Positions 19,880-32,800 of a stretch of DNA of 64,000 nucleotides are shown piece after piece. The DNA is from Haliotis asinina (Eukaryota > Mollusca > Gastropoda > Lepetellida > Haliotidae), in assembly GCF_037392515.1 (NCBI RefSeq), contig NC_090290.1, forward strand, positions 39,517,753 through 39,581,752. The letters run 5' to 3'. Position 1 is the stretch's first letter, and each line of letters begins with the position of its first letter. The notes below the pieces were generated by a model. That model saw nothing but the letters and a program-made list of their open reading frames with translations. It ran no database searches and was not told where the DNA came from. The translations under genes and the position numbers were made by a program.

Positions 19880-20820
19880 AAGAAGTAATATATTCTTTGA
19901 AAAAATAAGAAAATAGAGGATTATGAACTTTCAGTTTGGATAGGAAGTGTAAACGTTAACTAACATTTCAAGGGCAGTCATCGTATGAACGAACCACCCT
20001 CTATTACCACCACAAAACAGAACGCATGACATGCACGTGCACAACGCAAAAGCCTAACGCACGTGCATGGGGTCCCCTTCTTGATGTTGACGTTTTTTCA
20101 AGAATTCAAGAAGGTCGATAAATCACATAGAACATTAATTTTGACACTCATCATGCATAACACATGTTTACGTGCCATACACCAATCATTTTTCAAAAGC
20201 GACTACATTCCAAACAACTATGGTTGTAAGGAAGTGCAAACGTCGATGCACTCTGAAAACATTCAATAACATCATATCAACATTGACTGACTCCGATAAA
20301 TGTCCTAAATATTCTTTATCGAAAATATAAAAAAAATAAAATAAATAAATAAATAAAATAAAATATGAAAATCTCCTACTTTTTGGAAGAGTTTAATGCA
20401 AGTACGGTACCGCTATAACATGCTGTAGTAGAAGACGCACAGTACATGATTATAACCAGTAGGGTAATATTACAAGATGTGTTAAAATTTCTGTTTGAAA
20501 CTCCATGGTGTTTGCATGTTCCGTTTCATCTGGTGAGTGCTGTTTTTGTGGACTGTTTTGGTTCCAAGCGTGATTAGCTGTGTTTCACTAATGCATATCA
20601 TCAACCATGAAGAAGTTATCCGTAAAATATGGTAATAGTCAAATAGATTGCTTGTATATCGCTTAGCATTACGGGACAGGATAAATTCGGTGGTTGGTAT
20701 AGGTTATCGTATACTGAAATGTTACACAGTTGTATTAATAATAATGAGAATATTTATAACATGCCGTTTCCATCCTGGCTATCCCACAACGCAAGCAAAA
20801 TATGTAGAGTTATCTACCTT
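19880..20820. other. Intergenic, nothing recognised
   Basis: AT-rich unique-looking DNA with a short (AATAA)n run at 20330-20362. No coding signal. Confidence 0.4.
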
Positions 20821-20825
20821 ACATA

Positions 20826-21310
20826 GAGTTGCATAATTTACGCGCACCATGCGTGATTCAATGTTATTCGGAATAAAGAGGTTACCACGAAGTATCGAAT
20901 GAGTTCCCAGTGGCAGCGGTGTACATTGAAATGCACGTCGCCTGTAAGTGAAACAAATAAAACAGCGCTTAGCCAATCAGAAAAAGAATTTATGTTTGAG
21001 GTAAAACAATGCAAGTTGTTCACTAGTTAGGAGGGGGGCATGGGTTAACGTACCTTCGATGATTGTTTATGTTCCCTGTGCCCGCACGGGTACAAATCTT
21101 TTTTGTAGTTATCGATTCATATTTCAAACAGATCTAGAGTAATCACCTTCCATCGATTTGCAAACGCAAAACATCGGTAATTTCCGCACGCCATACCTGA
21201 TTTAATGTTATTCGGGATAAGGAATTGCTACCATGATGTACCAAATGAGTTCGACATTCCCGGCAGGGTTCATAGAAATGTTACTCGCTTGTAAGCGGGG
21301 CACTATCCAA
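20826..21310. repeat. Diverged direct duplication, about 135 bp x 2
   Basis: 20835-20965 and 21180-21310 share ATTCAATGTTATTCGGAATA/ATTTAATGTTATTCGGGATA, AATGAGTTC and CGCCTGTAAGTG/CGCTTGTAAGCG. Not assigned to a family. Confidence 0.6.
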
Positions 21311-21379
21311 AAAGAAACGCATAGACAAGAAACCTGTTGTATTTTCAAGAAAGAAATGTCTATGCAACCAAGTGGACAC

Positions 21380-21765
21380 TATTAGATAACGGAAACGTTG
21401 AGTGCGATAGTCACGACGTAGCACGACCCCGACGTCGTGTTTCCAGTCTCTTTCAACCTGTTCCGTACTGTTTGACCAGATATCCTCTGGCTGCTGTGCT
21501 CTCTTACCCGTTGCGGTACGATCGTCGGATGTAACGATCTTGAGGTGAGTGGTAACTCTTGATCTGTCTGTACAGGACGGTCATTTGTTGTAGGTATTTG
21601 CTTGCAAGCCATGACATCTTGCTCAGACTAACATTCAAACGCATGACAACAGAAGATTGGTAATCTCCAGCATGCATTCTTTCAATGGCGAGAAGTGACG
21701 CACTGTCAAGAAGTGACGTAGCGATTTGACGTTGACATTCCTTCAAAACGAATTCCAATTTCTAA
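21380..21765 (-). mobile_element. Tc1-like transposase relic, N-terminal DNA-binding part
   Basis: The - strand reads IERMHAGDYQSSVVMRLNVS and WLASKYLQQ, then SPQDRYIRRSYRNG, and in another frame RISGQTVRNRLKETG. This is the helix-turn-helix region of Tc1-like transposases, with a frameshift. No catalytic domain follows. Confidence 0.75.
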
Positions 21766-21779
21766 AAGTAATCTTGATT

Positions 21780-22730
21780 TTCTTTGCCAGACGGTGAATG
21801 CCTTTGGTGCACAATTTCAATTTCAAGGTGATTCCTGTTGCGTTGTGGCGATGCCTTTCTAATCCTTGTAAGAAATCTCATCAAAATCAACATTTCCAGG
21901 TAAAAAACATGGCTTTTTTACTTGTGCAATTATGTAAAATCATCTTATCATCTTACGTATTTTGACGATTGATTAAAGACGTAGGATACTTGATAATTCT
22001 TTAACAATACTCATCGCCTCTATCCTGCGTCTATTCTTTGGGATAGTATGATAATAGCAGGGATCGAAATTATTAATGCCAACACACTGACGGCACATCT
22101 AAAATTGAAATGGCACAGTTAAATTCTTACCAGCGTACCTTTGTGGCACATTTGATGTTTTCGAAAGTGCATTAAAGTATGTTTTCACCATATTGGCTTT
22201 TCATGGTTTAACGTGATATTTTGAACAATGACTAATGATAAATATACACGTCAGGCAGCCAGCTAATGATCAATCACTTTTCGAAGTAAGAGGTCAGTAA
22301 ACAAACAAAAATACATACCAACAATTGTTTTATTACTCATGATTTATTAGTGAATATTACAACTTTTACATTCACTTTAAGTCACATAATGATTTGAAGT
22401 TCAGTTTAATAGACCATGAATTTATGGCACACCTGGAAATGAAATGGTACACTTACATTATCATAACGGTGCCCACGAGGCACGCTTGGAAAAAACAACA
22501 ACTTAATTTCAGTCCCCGAGTAGAGTGCTCAGCCAGAAGCATCATCTATGTGTGACGTAAGAGAATGTGAATTGTTAACATCATGTCTTTTACCATTCCT
22601 TATGCCGGGCAAGTAGGACACGATACGTCTATATTTGTGAAGTATTGTTTAATTCCAAAGCATCAAATGTATACTTTCACTTTCACGTGACTCTTCTGAA
22701 TTTGAGGTTTATCTGTTCTGTTTCCCTACA
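21780..22730. other. SLC6-A 3' flank
   Basis: AT-rich. 22070-22160 and 22425-22495 share a decayed repeat (GAAATGGCACA / GAAATGGTACA context). TTTATT at 22328 (AATAAA on -) is a possible distant polyadenylation signal for SLC6-A. Confidence 0.35.
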
Positions 22731-22732
22731 CT

Positions 22733-22867
22733 TCATTTTCGAAACACATTCTTTATGTTATCCCTCAATGAACTCTTTGATTCCACCAAGTTTCTTCTGT
22801 ACTCCTCCCTGTAGAGAGGATCGGAGGGACACCACTCATCGTCAGGTTTCAGAGCCAGTTTCACACT
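22733..22867 (-). CDS. SLC6-A exon 13, cytoplasmic tail and stop (aa 572-615)
   Basis: Encodes [19 protein letters not shown], then a basic tail ending NVFRK and TGA at 22735-22733. TTACAG acceptor. Confidence 0.9.
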   Translation of the reverse strand, partial: SVKLALKPDDEWCPSDPLYREEYRRNLVESKSSLRDNIKNVFRK

Positions 22868-23751
22868 CTGTAAGTACACAAGACTCAAATAAACATGGTA
22901 TTACTAATATGGCAGACCAACGGTTTTGGCGGATCTAGTGCGTGCGTGTGTGTGTGTGCGTGGGTGAGCGTGGTTAGAGGAGGTGTGTTTCATGGATTCC
23001 AACCCCCTTTGAACATGACACATTGAAATTAATGGTTTGTATTGGCTAATCACTCATGGAAGGGGTATACGATCATCTCTATTATAAAGCAAGACTTTTT
23101 CGATAATCAATATCTCGAAAATGAACACTGGGAACAACCCTCTAAGTTTTGATTTACTGTCATCCCTTGATATTTCATAGTGGGTACATTGCACCAAAAG
23201 CAAGCTATGACTGACACAATTGCAAATTGCCGTTGATGATCCTGAATGTCACAATTCACTTTCGGAGCCGTGTCCAAATTTGTTTGTCTAAAGAACGTTC
23301 CAGTATGCTTCTCAAGAACCGTTCCAGTACTTGCCTTCAATAATCGTGGTAACGAAGTATTGTATCATACAGTAACATGGCTTTGAAGTTGCCTACCAGA
23401 CTTGTCTACAGATTCGACAGAATTTGCTGATCGTTCAACACGTATCTGCGAATGTCGAACTATCTGCAAGATTTAGAAGACAATGTACGTCTATAAGAGT
23501 ACCTTTGTGAATGTGTGAGCGGTTATGTGCTTCCTCACAGCCTGTATCATATAAAAGGGCACTGGAATAAGAGCAACTGCCGCGATGAACCATCCCACAG
23601 TAGAGGCGTAGCTTGGGTAGGAGTACTTGCCATAGGTCGGGGGCTGGTACCATAATAGGGTAAGCACGAAAACAATCTGAAGAGAAGAAATTGGGCTGGT
23701 TATTCTCGCTGCATGATATGATGGTGCAGGAGCGGATACAGCTTTTTGAGA

Positions 23752-23801
<50 letters not shown>

Positions 23802-26800
23802 TTGTGTTTGTGTTTGTGTGTGTGTGACACTATTGAGAAGAGGATGGTGCACACTTCATTTTCACCAGAGTTTCAATGGTCATTTAACAAAGTTTCAGGA
23901 CGAAAGTTGGATGCGCACCCCTGCATCCACCTTTTGACCCGCCCATGATGGTATATGCCTCTTAGAAATGACGGCATTGTGTGAGATCCGTATTTAGGTG
24001 TGTCTTACAAATGGGTAAGGCTTAATGAGAAAACACTAATTTGAGAGGCATACTAGTATATTACTTGGTAACAGGCTATGTTGTACGAAAGAGCTGGCAA
24101 TATATACTACCGTAGGCCACAGTATCTTCAATATGCTTTGTTGGTTTGTTTGTTATTTAACTCAACAATATACCGGGTACGTGGCCCCGGTCTGTAAATA
24201 ATCGAGTCTGGACCAGACAGTTCAGTGATCAAAATCAATTGCGATACGATGACACCGTTTCACCAAGTCAGCGAGTCTGACCAGCTGATCCTGTTTGTCG
24301 CCTCTTACGACAAGCATGGGATATTGAATTCTAACCATCATCTTCACATTCTTGAAACATTGTGGAGAGCATCTTTTCGACTATAAGAGAGATGACATAT
24401 GCTGGACCACTTGTGTTGCTCACACACTGTCAAAAGTTCAAAAGAACATCACATACTGAAAGTATCCCTGGGATGACAAAACCCCACATGATCTTTATAT
24501 AAACAGGTAGATGTCTCCCAGTCATCATCTCAACGTCTTTGCTGATTTGATTCACTCCTGAAGGCAAGAAAAGAAATAAGCTGGCCAATTGTTTAGATTA
24601 ACCATTTGAAATGTATTATTTAAAGAACGCTTCAAATGTCCTTGAAATGATAGAGAAACATGATATGTCAAGCTTTTATTATATATTTATATGTTACATG
24701 ATATGTCAGACTATTTTTTATATTCTGCCTTTCTGATTCATTGAAGTATCATAGATAATAATGATAATTATCTCTACTATCTGTCTCTTCTTTCTTTCCC
24801 GTCAGTCCTATCTTACGACAAGCATGGATTACTTAAGACCACAGGCAACGGGTGCTGAAGATGAATTCTATCCCTGATCTTCACAGGTTTTTGTGCCTAG
24901 TACTGAATTACAGCTGACAAGAGGCCTCACCATAGATCCACACGATGGACACACACTCCACGGTACAGAACACAAAGACATAGAACGCCCCTATATACCA
25001 ATCAACCAGCTGCAGCAGGTATTGTCCACCCTGGAAGGGACGCATGTTAGTATTCGGATTACCAGACTAATAAAGTGAAGGGAGATGTTGGACGTTCCCA
25101 CTCATACCTTCTGAACAGTTTGCAAACATTCTCATTGATCACTATGTGGCCCTTGGAGCATATTTTAATTTATAAATTAGCTAATAAGCACGTTTACATT
25201 GATCTATACATATGCAATGAACACATGCGCAACTATGTACTACCTTGTCAAATATGTAAATGTTTTCAATTAGTTAATGAATTCTGTTTCCATGGGAACA
25301 CTTTGGATCTTTACCAATTCAAACAAAAAGCTGATCTTTATGATACATGTGCTTGCACAATAGAATCATACCTCCGTTGTTGTTTTATAAGAATAACACA
25401 TTTTGAGACAAGTGTACTATATCACTCTGAGTTAAAGGTCACATGCAACGTAAAACACAACTTTGCAGATTCTGGTACCTTTCGGTAGGCACTTACCGAA
25501 ACAAATCATAAAAAAATGCCAATTCAACCTGTAAAGTTGAAAAAGAACGCGATGAAAGAAAAGCCCGCGAAATCGGAGTTCAAACGTTTCACTAAATTCC
25601 CCCCAGTGCTGGGGGGAAAACTGGTTTCAGCAGCTGTGAAGTGAATAGGGTCGCGGAGCTTGAAACAGTATGCATGCCCAGAGTCTGAGGTCGTGAGCAG
25701 TAGTCTAATCTTGGTTGTGTACACAAACAAGTAAATAATCTACTCGTTACGTAAAAAACTTGTTGATTGTGGTAAGCAGTCTCTGTCTCAGAGAAAGCTC
25801 AGTGTCTGGTTTATTCACACCTATATATCTTACTTTCTTGTGACTCGCCATACTTCCAAAATGCCAATCAAACAGATCATCTTTCTGTACACACAATGAA
25901 CCCTCAGCATATCAGCAGATGAAAGAGCCAATCGAAAGCCGTCGTTACACTTGAGTGCAGATGCACCCGCTATGACTGGGTTCGGTCTCCCGAGGGCTCA
26001 GTTTCGGGGGAAGTAAGCCCAAGTACAAAATATTGCACTTTTGAATCGCGATTGTACGCTTATAATTTTGTTTATTTGTGTTTTTAAAAGCAGCACTGTA
26101 TATTATATGCCATGAATAAGTGATAAATGTGTTTTAATTATGTTTGCTTTTTTGGTTTTTGGTTGCATGTGACCTTTAAGATATTCCGCCTTGTGACCGC
26201 AAAACTACACAGCAACATGTACATAGTGCACATTTACATCTCAATTGAAAATGGCTGACGCTATTTCTGAAAGGTTTTCGTTATCGTAAGAGCTGTTACT
26301 GTGTGTAGACGTGCCTAGACATACGAACAAGAGTAACGTCAAACTGGGTTACGTATTGTGCATGTTACTTCTGGTGATAAAAACATAATTCTTCATAGTA
26401 AAAGTTCAAATAGTACCTGTGTGCAATATATGATTCCAACCAGAAAGGATACGACACATACAGCAGCGGTAACAATCCGTCGCCTCCTGGACAATGTGGC
26501 AGGAAGCCGGTCTACCAAAGCGGTTACAATTGCCTCCACATTCAAAAACTGAAAAGAAAAAAAAAGGAAGTTGCTTCGTAACAAACGTTTAAAATGTCAT
26601 GCAACTTCTACACAATGTGGATATGGTTGTCCTGAAATCATCCTCTACTCCATTTCCAATAAACAACACGTTTTCTTAAGTGTAAAATTCTTGCTTGCTT
26701 TGATTTCATTTACATTTCATAATTCTTTCCTCTTTTGGCTGATTGCAAACAGTAAGAAATATCCCACAGATATCACGGTTGTCTGTGTATCACGGTTGTC

Positions 26801-29800
26801 TGTCTGAAGTCAGGTAAAGGCAAACTAGTTGTTAAAAGATGATATAGAATTTACAAACATATACATCTCACCTGAGAATCAAGACCAATTGTAAGCATCA
26901 TCAAGAAGAATATAAACGACCACACTTGGGGAAACGGGAGGTGCACAAGTGCTTCTGGATACAGCACGAATCCTAACCCTGTTCCTGTAGTAAGGAAACA
27001 AAATGTACTCTCACTGAAAATATTTTTTGATTCTTTAAGATAGCTACATAAATCCATTGGTCTGGGTATTTAGGCATCAACCAGTCACAATAGTTGAATT
27101 TGAATTAATGTGTTTGAAGGTGGGCGTAGTTAGTGTTTTTAAGAGTTCATTGTGAATCTGTTGTATGTGAGTAACTATTATAATTAATGCATGTCCCCTA
27201 CCTTCAGATATCTTTAATGCTTTGGGACCCGTGAATATCCGGGATAGTATAGGCTTCAGCAACCCATGCTTGCCATGAAAGGCGATTATGTTTGTCGTGA
27301 GAGGCGACTAACTGGGTCGAGTCTGGACCAGACAATCAACAACATGAGCATCGATCTGCCCAAATGGGAACCGATGACATGTGTCAACCAAGTCAGCTAG
27401 TCTGACCACCCGATCCCGTTAGTCGCCTCTTACGACAAGCATAGTCACCTTTTATGGCAAGCATGAGTTGCGGAAGGCCTATTCTACCCGGGAACTTCAC
27501 GGGTCTGTATATTTAGAAACCACTGAGGACTTGTCCAACCTTTTGAGCAAAAATCATGTGTAAACCTGGATTTATTCTTAGAATGGGATAATGACTTCAG
27601 TTTCACTGCAGCTGAAGTCAGGTCACCATCTGTAGTCATTGTGTTCAACATCGAGCAGGATGTAGATTACTTGATATATTTACCACTGGAAACTACTTCC
27701 GATACTGGAACGCCAGTTTTCTCCGACATGACACCAAGGGTCGCAAATGTCACAAATCCCGCAAAGATGCTTGTTCCCTCTGATACTGCACACACTATGA
27801 TGGCGTCTCTGTGAGATATTGATGTTAAAGTTACACTTGAAGAGCCGGGATAGAATTGGTCTTCAGCAACCCAGGCTTGTCGTGACAAACGGGATCGGGT
27901 GTCAGGCTCGCTTACTTGGTTGATACATGTTATTGGCTCCCAATTGCTCATGCTGAATATTACTCGATTATTTACATATAACGGGATTATTGCCCAGTGC
28001 AGCGTTAAACAACAAGCAGATATATTTTTTATTGAATGTCAAGGCTCATCACTCTCCTTTAAACTGATCAGAGAGACAGCAGGTACCATTGAAGCAAACT
28101 TTCATAGAAATGGTGCCGTCTTCACTTGTATAGATGGCCAGAAGACGAAATGATGCTTTAGGAGACCAGTAATATAGTCAAGACTACTTTAGGCACAAAC
28201 GCCAGTAAAAATGAAATTACTCTTTGTGTACAATACATAATGGTGAAGCAACCAAACACATTTCACGAAAACTAGACTTACGTTAGGCATGACTCATGGA
28301 ACTTGTTGTAGCTTGAAGCGGCACCAATAGCACCCCAACCAAGCGCCAATTCATACATCACCTGGAGTAATGCTTCAATCCACACCTATTGATATATAAT
28401 TGTATATGCAATGGGACATGTCCTTTGGTTTAACCAATAATTGGAATAACATTCAGAACCCAACCCTATGATAGAGAGTGTAAACTTTGTGGAATAAACA
28501 CTTATATTTCATTGATCACATGACTGTTTGTGGAAACTTTTCACTTTTAATTTAAAATTTAACCACGTAGCCATTTGTTGATGACTGATTTGCATTTAAT
28601 TAAACCACATAACCATTTGTGAAAAAAACCCATTTACGCTTTATTTACATTGCATTTTATCACACCCCTTAAAGACAAAAAGACGTTTTAACATTTAATT
28701 CATTCATATAACATTTTGAATATAGAATATTTCATATATCTATATATATCTATATATATCTCTCTCTATATATCTATGTCTATATCTATATATCTCTCTC
28801 TATATCTATATCTATCTATCTATCTATATATTCGTGATAATGCTTTGAGTTTTTAAATAATTTTTATCTACTATTATGTAAATGTATTTAGTATATGTCG
28901 CCCATACCTGTGCATGTAGAAGTTCACTGAAGTCGGGAGTGACGAAATGCATTAAACCAGCTCCAGCTCCTGGCAACATCAGCATCCGAATGAAGATGGT
29001 TACCAGAAGAATGTAAGGCAACAGAGCCGTCACATATACAGCCTTTGGGGAAAGATTAACCATTCATATTACAGCTGTAAGAGTGAAATTGGCATTATAT
29101 GCATTACAAGGTGTTGTATCCTGCTTCCCTGGATACAGTGACTGAGTTTAGTTTTACGCCTCATTCAACAATATTCCAGCTATATGGCGGCGGTCTGTAA
29201 ATAATCGAGAATGGACCAGACAATCTAGTGATCAATATCATGAGCATTGGCGTGCGCATTTGGGATTATCGCTTTGTACGCATTACAAGGTGTTGTATCC
29301 TGCCTGGTTGGTGGCACCTGTCATAACAATATGAAGCGCTAGTCAGTTGTTTACTTGAGAAAGTACCGGAATTTGTGTTATGTCCAAGTGAAAATGAAAG
29401 CACAAGTATTCGGGGTAGTCAAGAAACGTCGTGTTGTAAATATTAAAGAAGTTGTAAATCAATACCATCCCTTGTTACGATGTGTATCGTCTCTGAAGTC
29501 TGTGGTTAACACCATGATAGAGAGATACAGATACTATGCACGACAGTTACCTTACCCACAGACTTGATTCCGCCTATCATACACAGGAACATCAGAACAT
29601 ACGCGGCAAAGAGACAGCCAACTAAATGCCACTGGACGGAACCAACCTCCTCCAAACCACTGGATATATTCAGCACGCTGTACCTGCAAAAGAGTATAAT
29701 CAATGACCGTACCTTTTATGGATGATCTTTTCTAATGGAGAGTGAGCGGGTGAATTTAGCTTTAGGCCACACTCAGCAATATTACATCTGTGTGGCGGCT

Positions 29801-32800
29801 GACAGTAAATAATCGCGTCTGGACAGACAATCCAGTGATCAATATTATGAGCATCAATCTACGCAATTAGGATACGATGTCATGTGTCCCACACGCTTAT
29901 GTTTTTATCACACGTGATTGCCCGGTCCAGGTTCAATTTCTGAGACAAACAGCTAGAATATTGATGAGTTTATCCTTGAAAAAGAAAACAATCTTACCGC
30001 CAATTGTCTGGTCCAGACTCATCTTCTGAGACAAACAGCTAGAATATTGATGAGTTTATCCTTGAAAAAAAAAATCTTACTGCCAGAACTCCTCAGCAGC
30101 TGTGTGAGAGAGGGTGACGTTTTGCCAGGCATCCGCGACGGTGCTGGTGTTAGCCACATCGACTGCAGGTGTCAGGTTACTGGAAGTCTTGACATCTTCA
30201 ATACACATTCCGCTGTTCCAACTGTTGCTGCATGTCGTCCATGGCAGGACACTGGAGCAAGACTGCACCATGTAGTAGAAGGACAATGCCAGAAGAATAC
30301 TGTAGTAGGGCAAGAAGACTGGATACAGTAGCATGGATCCCACCCCGACACCTGTATGGCAACAACAGAACTGTAAACAAACGTGCTTACAATCGTAGCT
30401 ACACTAAGCATGTAAGGAAACGTTCTTGCTATTATTTAGAAGAGAAACGGACAATTTTAGTAAATTAGAAGAATATAAGACCGAATTGATAGTCTCTAAC
30501 GCGTAACGTAAGATTTCAAATGATCAATTGCGGCACATGTTGTATACTTGTACTTTTGCAAGGATTTCTGATATTTATGTTAGATATTGTTTATGTTTGC
30601 GGCTGTGTATTATAATTAAGTTTGAATATTTTGATGGTAGGCGGTAATATGATTGTGAAATTCCCTAATAATTATGATGGTAAAATCATATGAATGTTTT
30701 ATTATGTTTTTATTCCAGTCATGTCTGTTTTGTTCATATTAGCCACGTTGGTGGTCAAACTGAATTAATGCGGCTGTGTTGTATACGTGCGGAGTGAAAC
30801 GGCCGTGAAATCAAGACGCATTTTCAATCCACAATTGATATCGTCTAGTTTTACTGATTAGCGAATCAAATTTGAGCATTTCACGTGGCCTTGGTAGAAT
30901 TACACATCTCTAAATTCCATAAAGGGCTTTGATTTGGTTGGCTGTTTGGCTGGTTGTTTAACCAATATAGCAATATCTCAGCTGGACCAGAACAGAAAAA
31001 TCAGCAATTATGAGCATGGATCCAGGCAGTTGAGATACGGTGCCACGTATCAATCATGTCAACCATACTAGCCACCCGATCCTGTTAGCCGCCTCTAACG
31101 ACAAGCATGGTTTGCTGAAGACCAGTTCGAATCCGGATGTAGATGGGTATGGTTTGATTTTAACTGTTTCATCTTTCCAGCCTGATCTGCTGACCACTGT
31201 CCACAGCCAAGCCTATGTTGGCGTCTCTTATCACTGAATGCCGTTCACTGAGACGTTTGACTTTTTTCAAGGAATCATCGTGGAAATACGGTGCCACGTA
31301 TCAATCACGTCAACCATACAGATATATAATCCGGATCTGCACGGACCGGAAATGACATCAGATAGCAACGTCAGACAGCAAAAGCTTTTTTCCTTGTAGG
31401 TATTATGTGTACAGTCTATATTGACACAACGTCCAGATGAAAGTATTTTTGTCATTGTAATTTTATAGACATTTGAATTGAACTTAACAGTGAGTGAGTG
31501 AGTGAGTGAGTGAGTTTAGTTTTACACTGCACTCAGCAATATTCCAGCCATATGGCGGCGGTCTGTATATAATCGAGTCTGGACCAGACAATCCAGTGAC
31601 CAACAATATGAGAATCGATCTGCGCAATTGAGAACCGATGACATGTGTCAACCAAGTCAGCGAGTCTGACCACCCGATCCCGTTAGCCGCCTCTAACGAC
31701 AAGCATGGTTTGCTGAAGACCAGTTCGAATCCGGATGTTGATGGGTATGGTTTGATTTTAACTGTTCCATCTTTCCAGCCTGATCTGCTGACCACTGTCG
31801 ATAACCAAGCCTATGTTGGCGTCTGTTATCACTGAATGCCGTTCACTGAGACATTTGAGACTTTTCAAGGAATCACCGTGCAGATATTAACGTCCACTCT
31901 ATGCGGTATCAGATGGCCGGTTCTAACCCATTCTTGAACACGGGTTACCTTATAGGAGACACTTACTGCAGGCGTTATTGCAGTTTAGAAACACCATATG
32001 GCGCCATCATCTTTCACGTTTTTCTTTCCAAAGGTATTTGACTTCATTTCAAGAGTACGTGTATCTGTGGGGATACGCTCACCTGTGTGCTCACATTTGG
32101 TGCCATCAGTATTTGATACCGATAAAAATATGTTCTTTGGCAGTGACTTCATGTCTCCACAAGCGTGAATGTAGACAGAGCTTTGTCCTTCTATATTTAA
32201 AAAAAATGACAAATGATGATAAGTGTATTTTATGCACATGTGTATTCACACACCTTTGAACATGGGGCAGAAACTCCACACACGGGGATTTCCTCTTCCG
32301 GAGAACTGCGAAAGGGAGACCTCAAGGAAGAAGAGAGGAAACCCAAAGATCATGACGCAAAGTGCAAAGGGCAGGAGGAAGGCACCTGCAGGCACAAGGA
32401 GAATGATGGATTATATTGACTTAATATATTATGATAATAACGATGATACAAATGAGTCAGTGTTTAGTACAGGATCAAACACGGCCTTGTTTCGAGAGCG
32501 ATGTCTGTGAAGTGTGTGGTCCACGTCCACTACAGGGACAGTTTTGGACTTAGTCTCAAAAGGGATCGGTGAGCCTTGTCTCCGGATTACATCTCGAAAA
32601 CCGTTCTATATACATGTATTTCAACAAAACTTAAATATATAAGCCAGATGTTTGGCGTTTATTTTTCATAGTTTCTATGGAAACGAATTGAAAACTAGTC
32701 TCAAAAGGGCTTCGTTTCCAGAGTACAATTCGAAAACCACTCAGTATTTTTCATCAAAACCTGGTTGATATATCAATCAGAAAATGGTGAATTTTACTAT

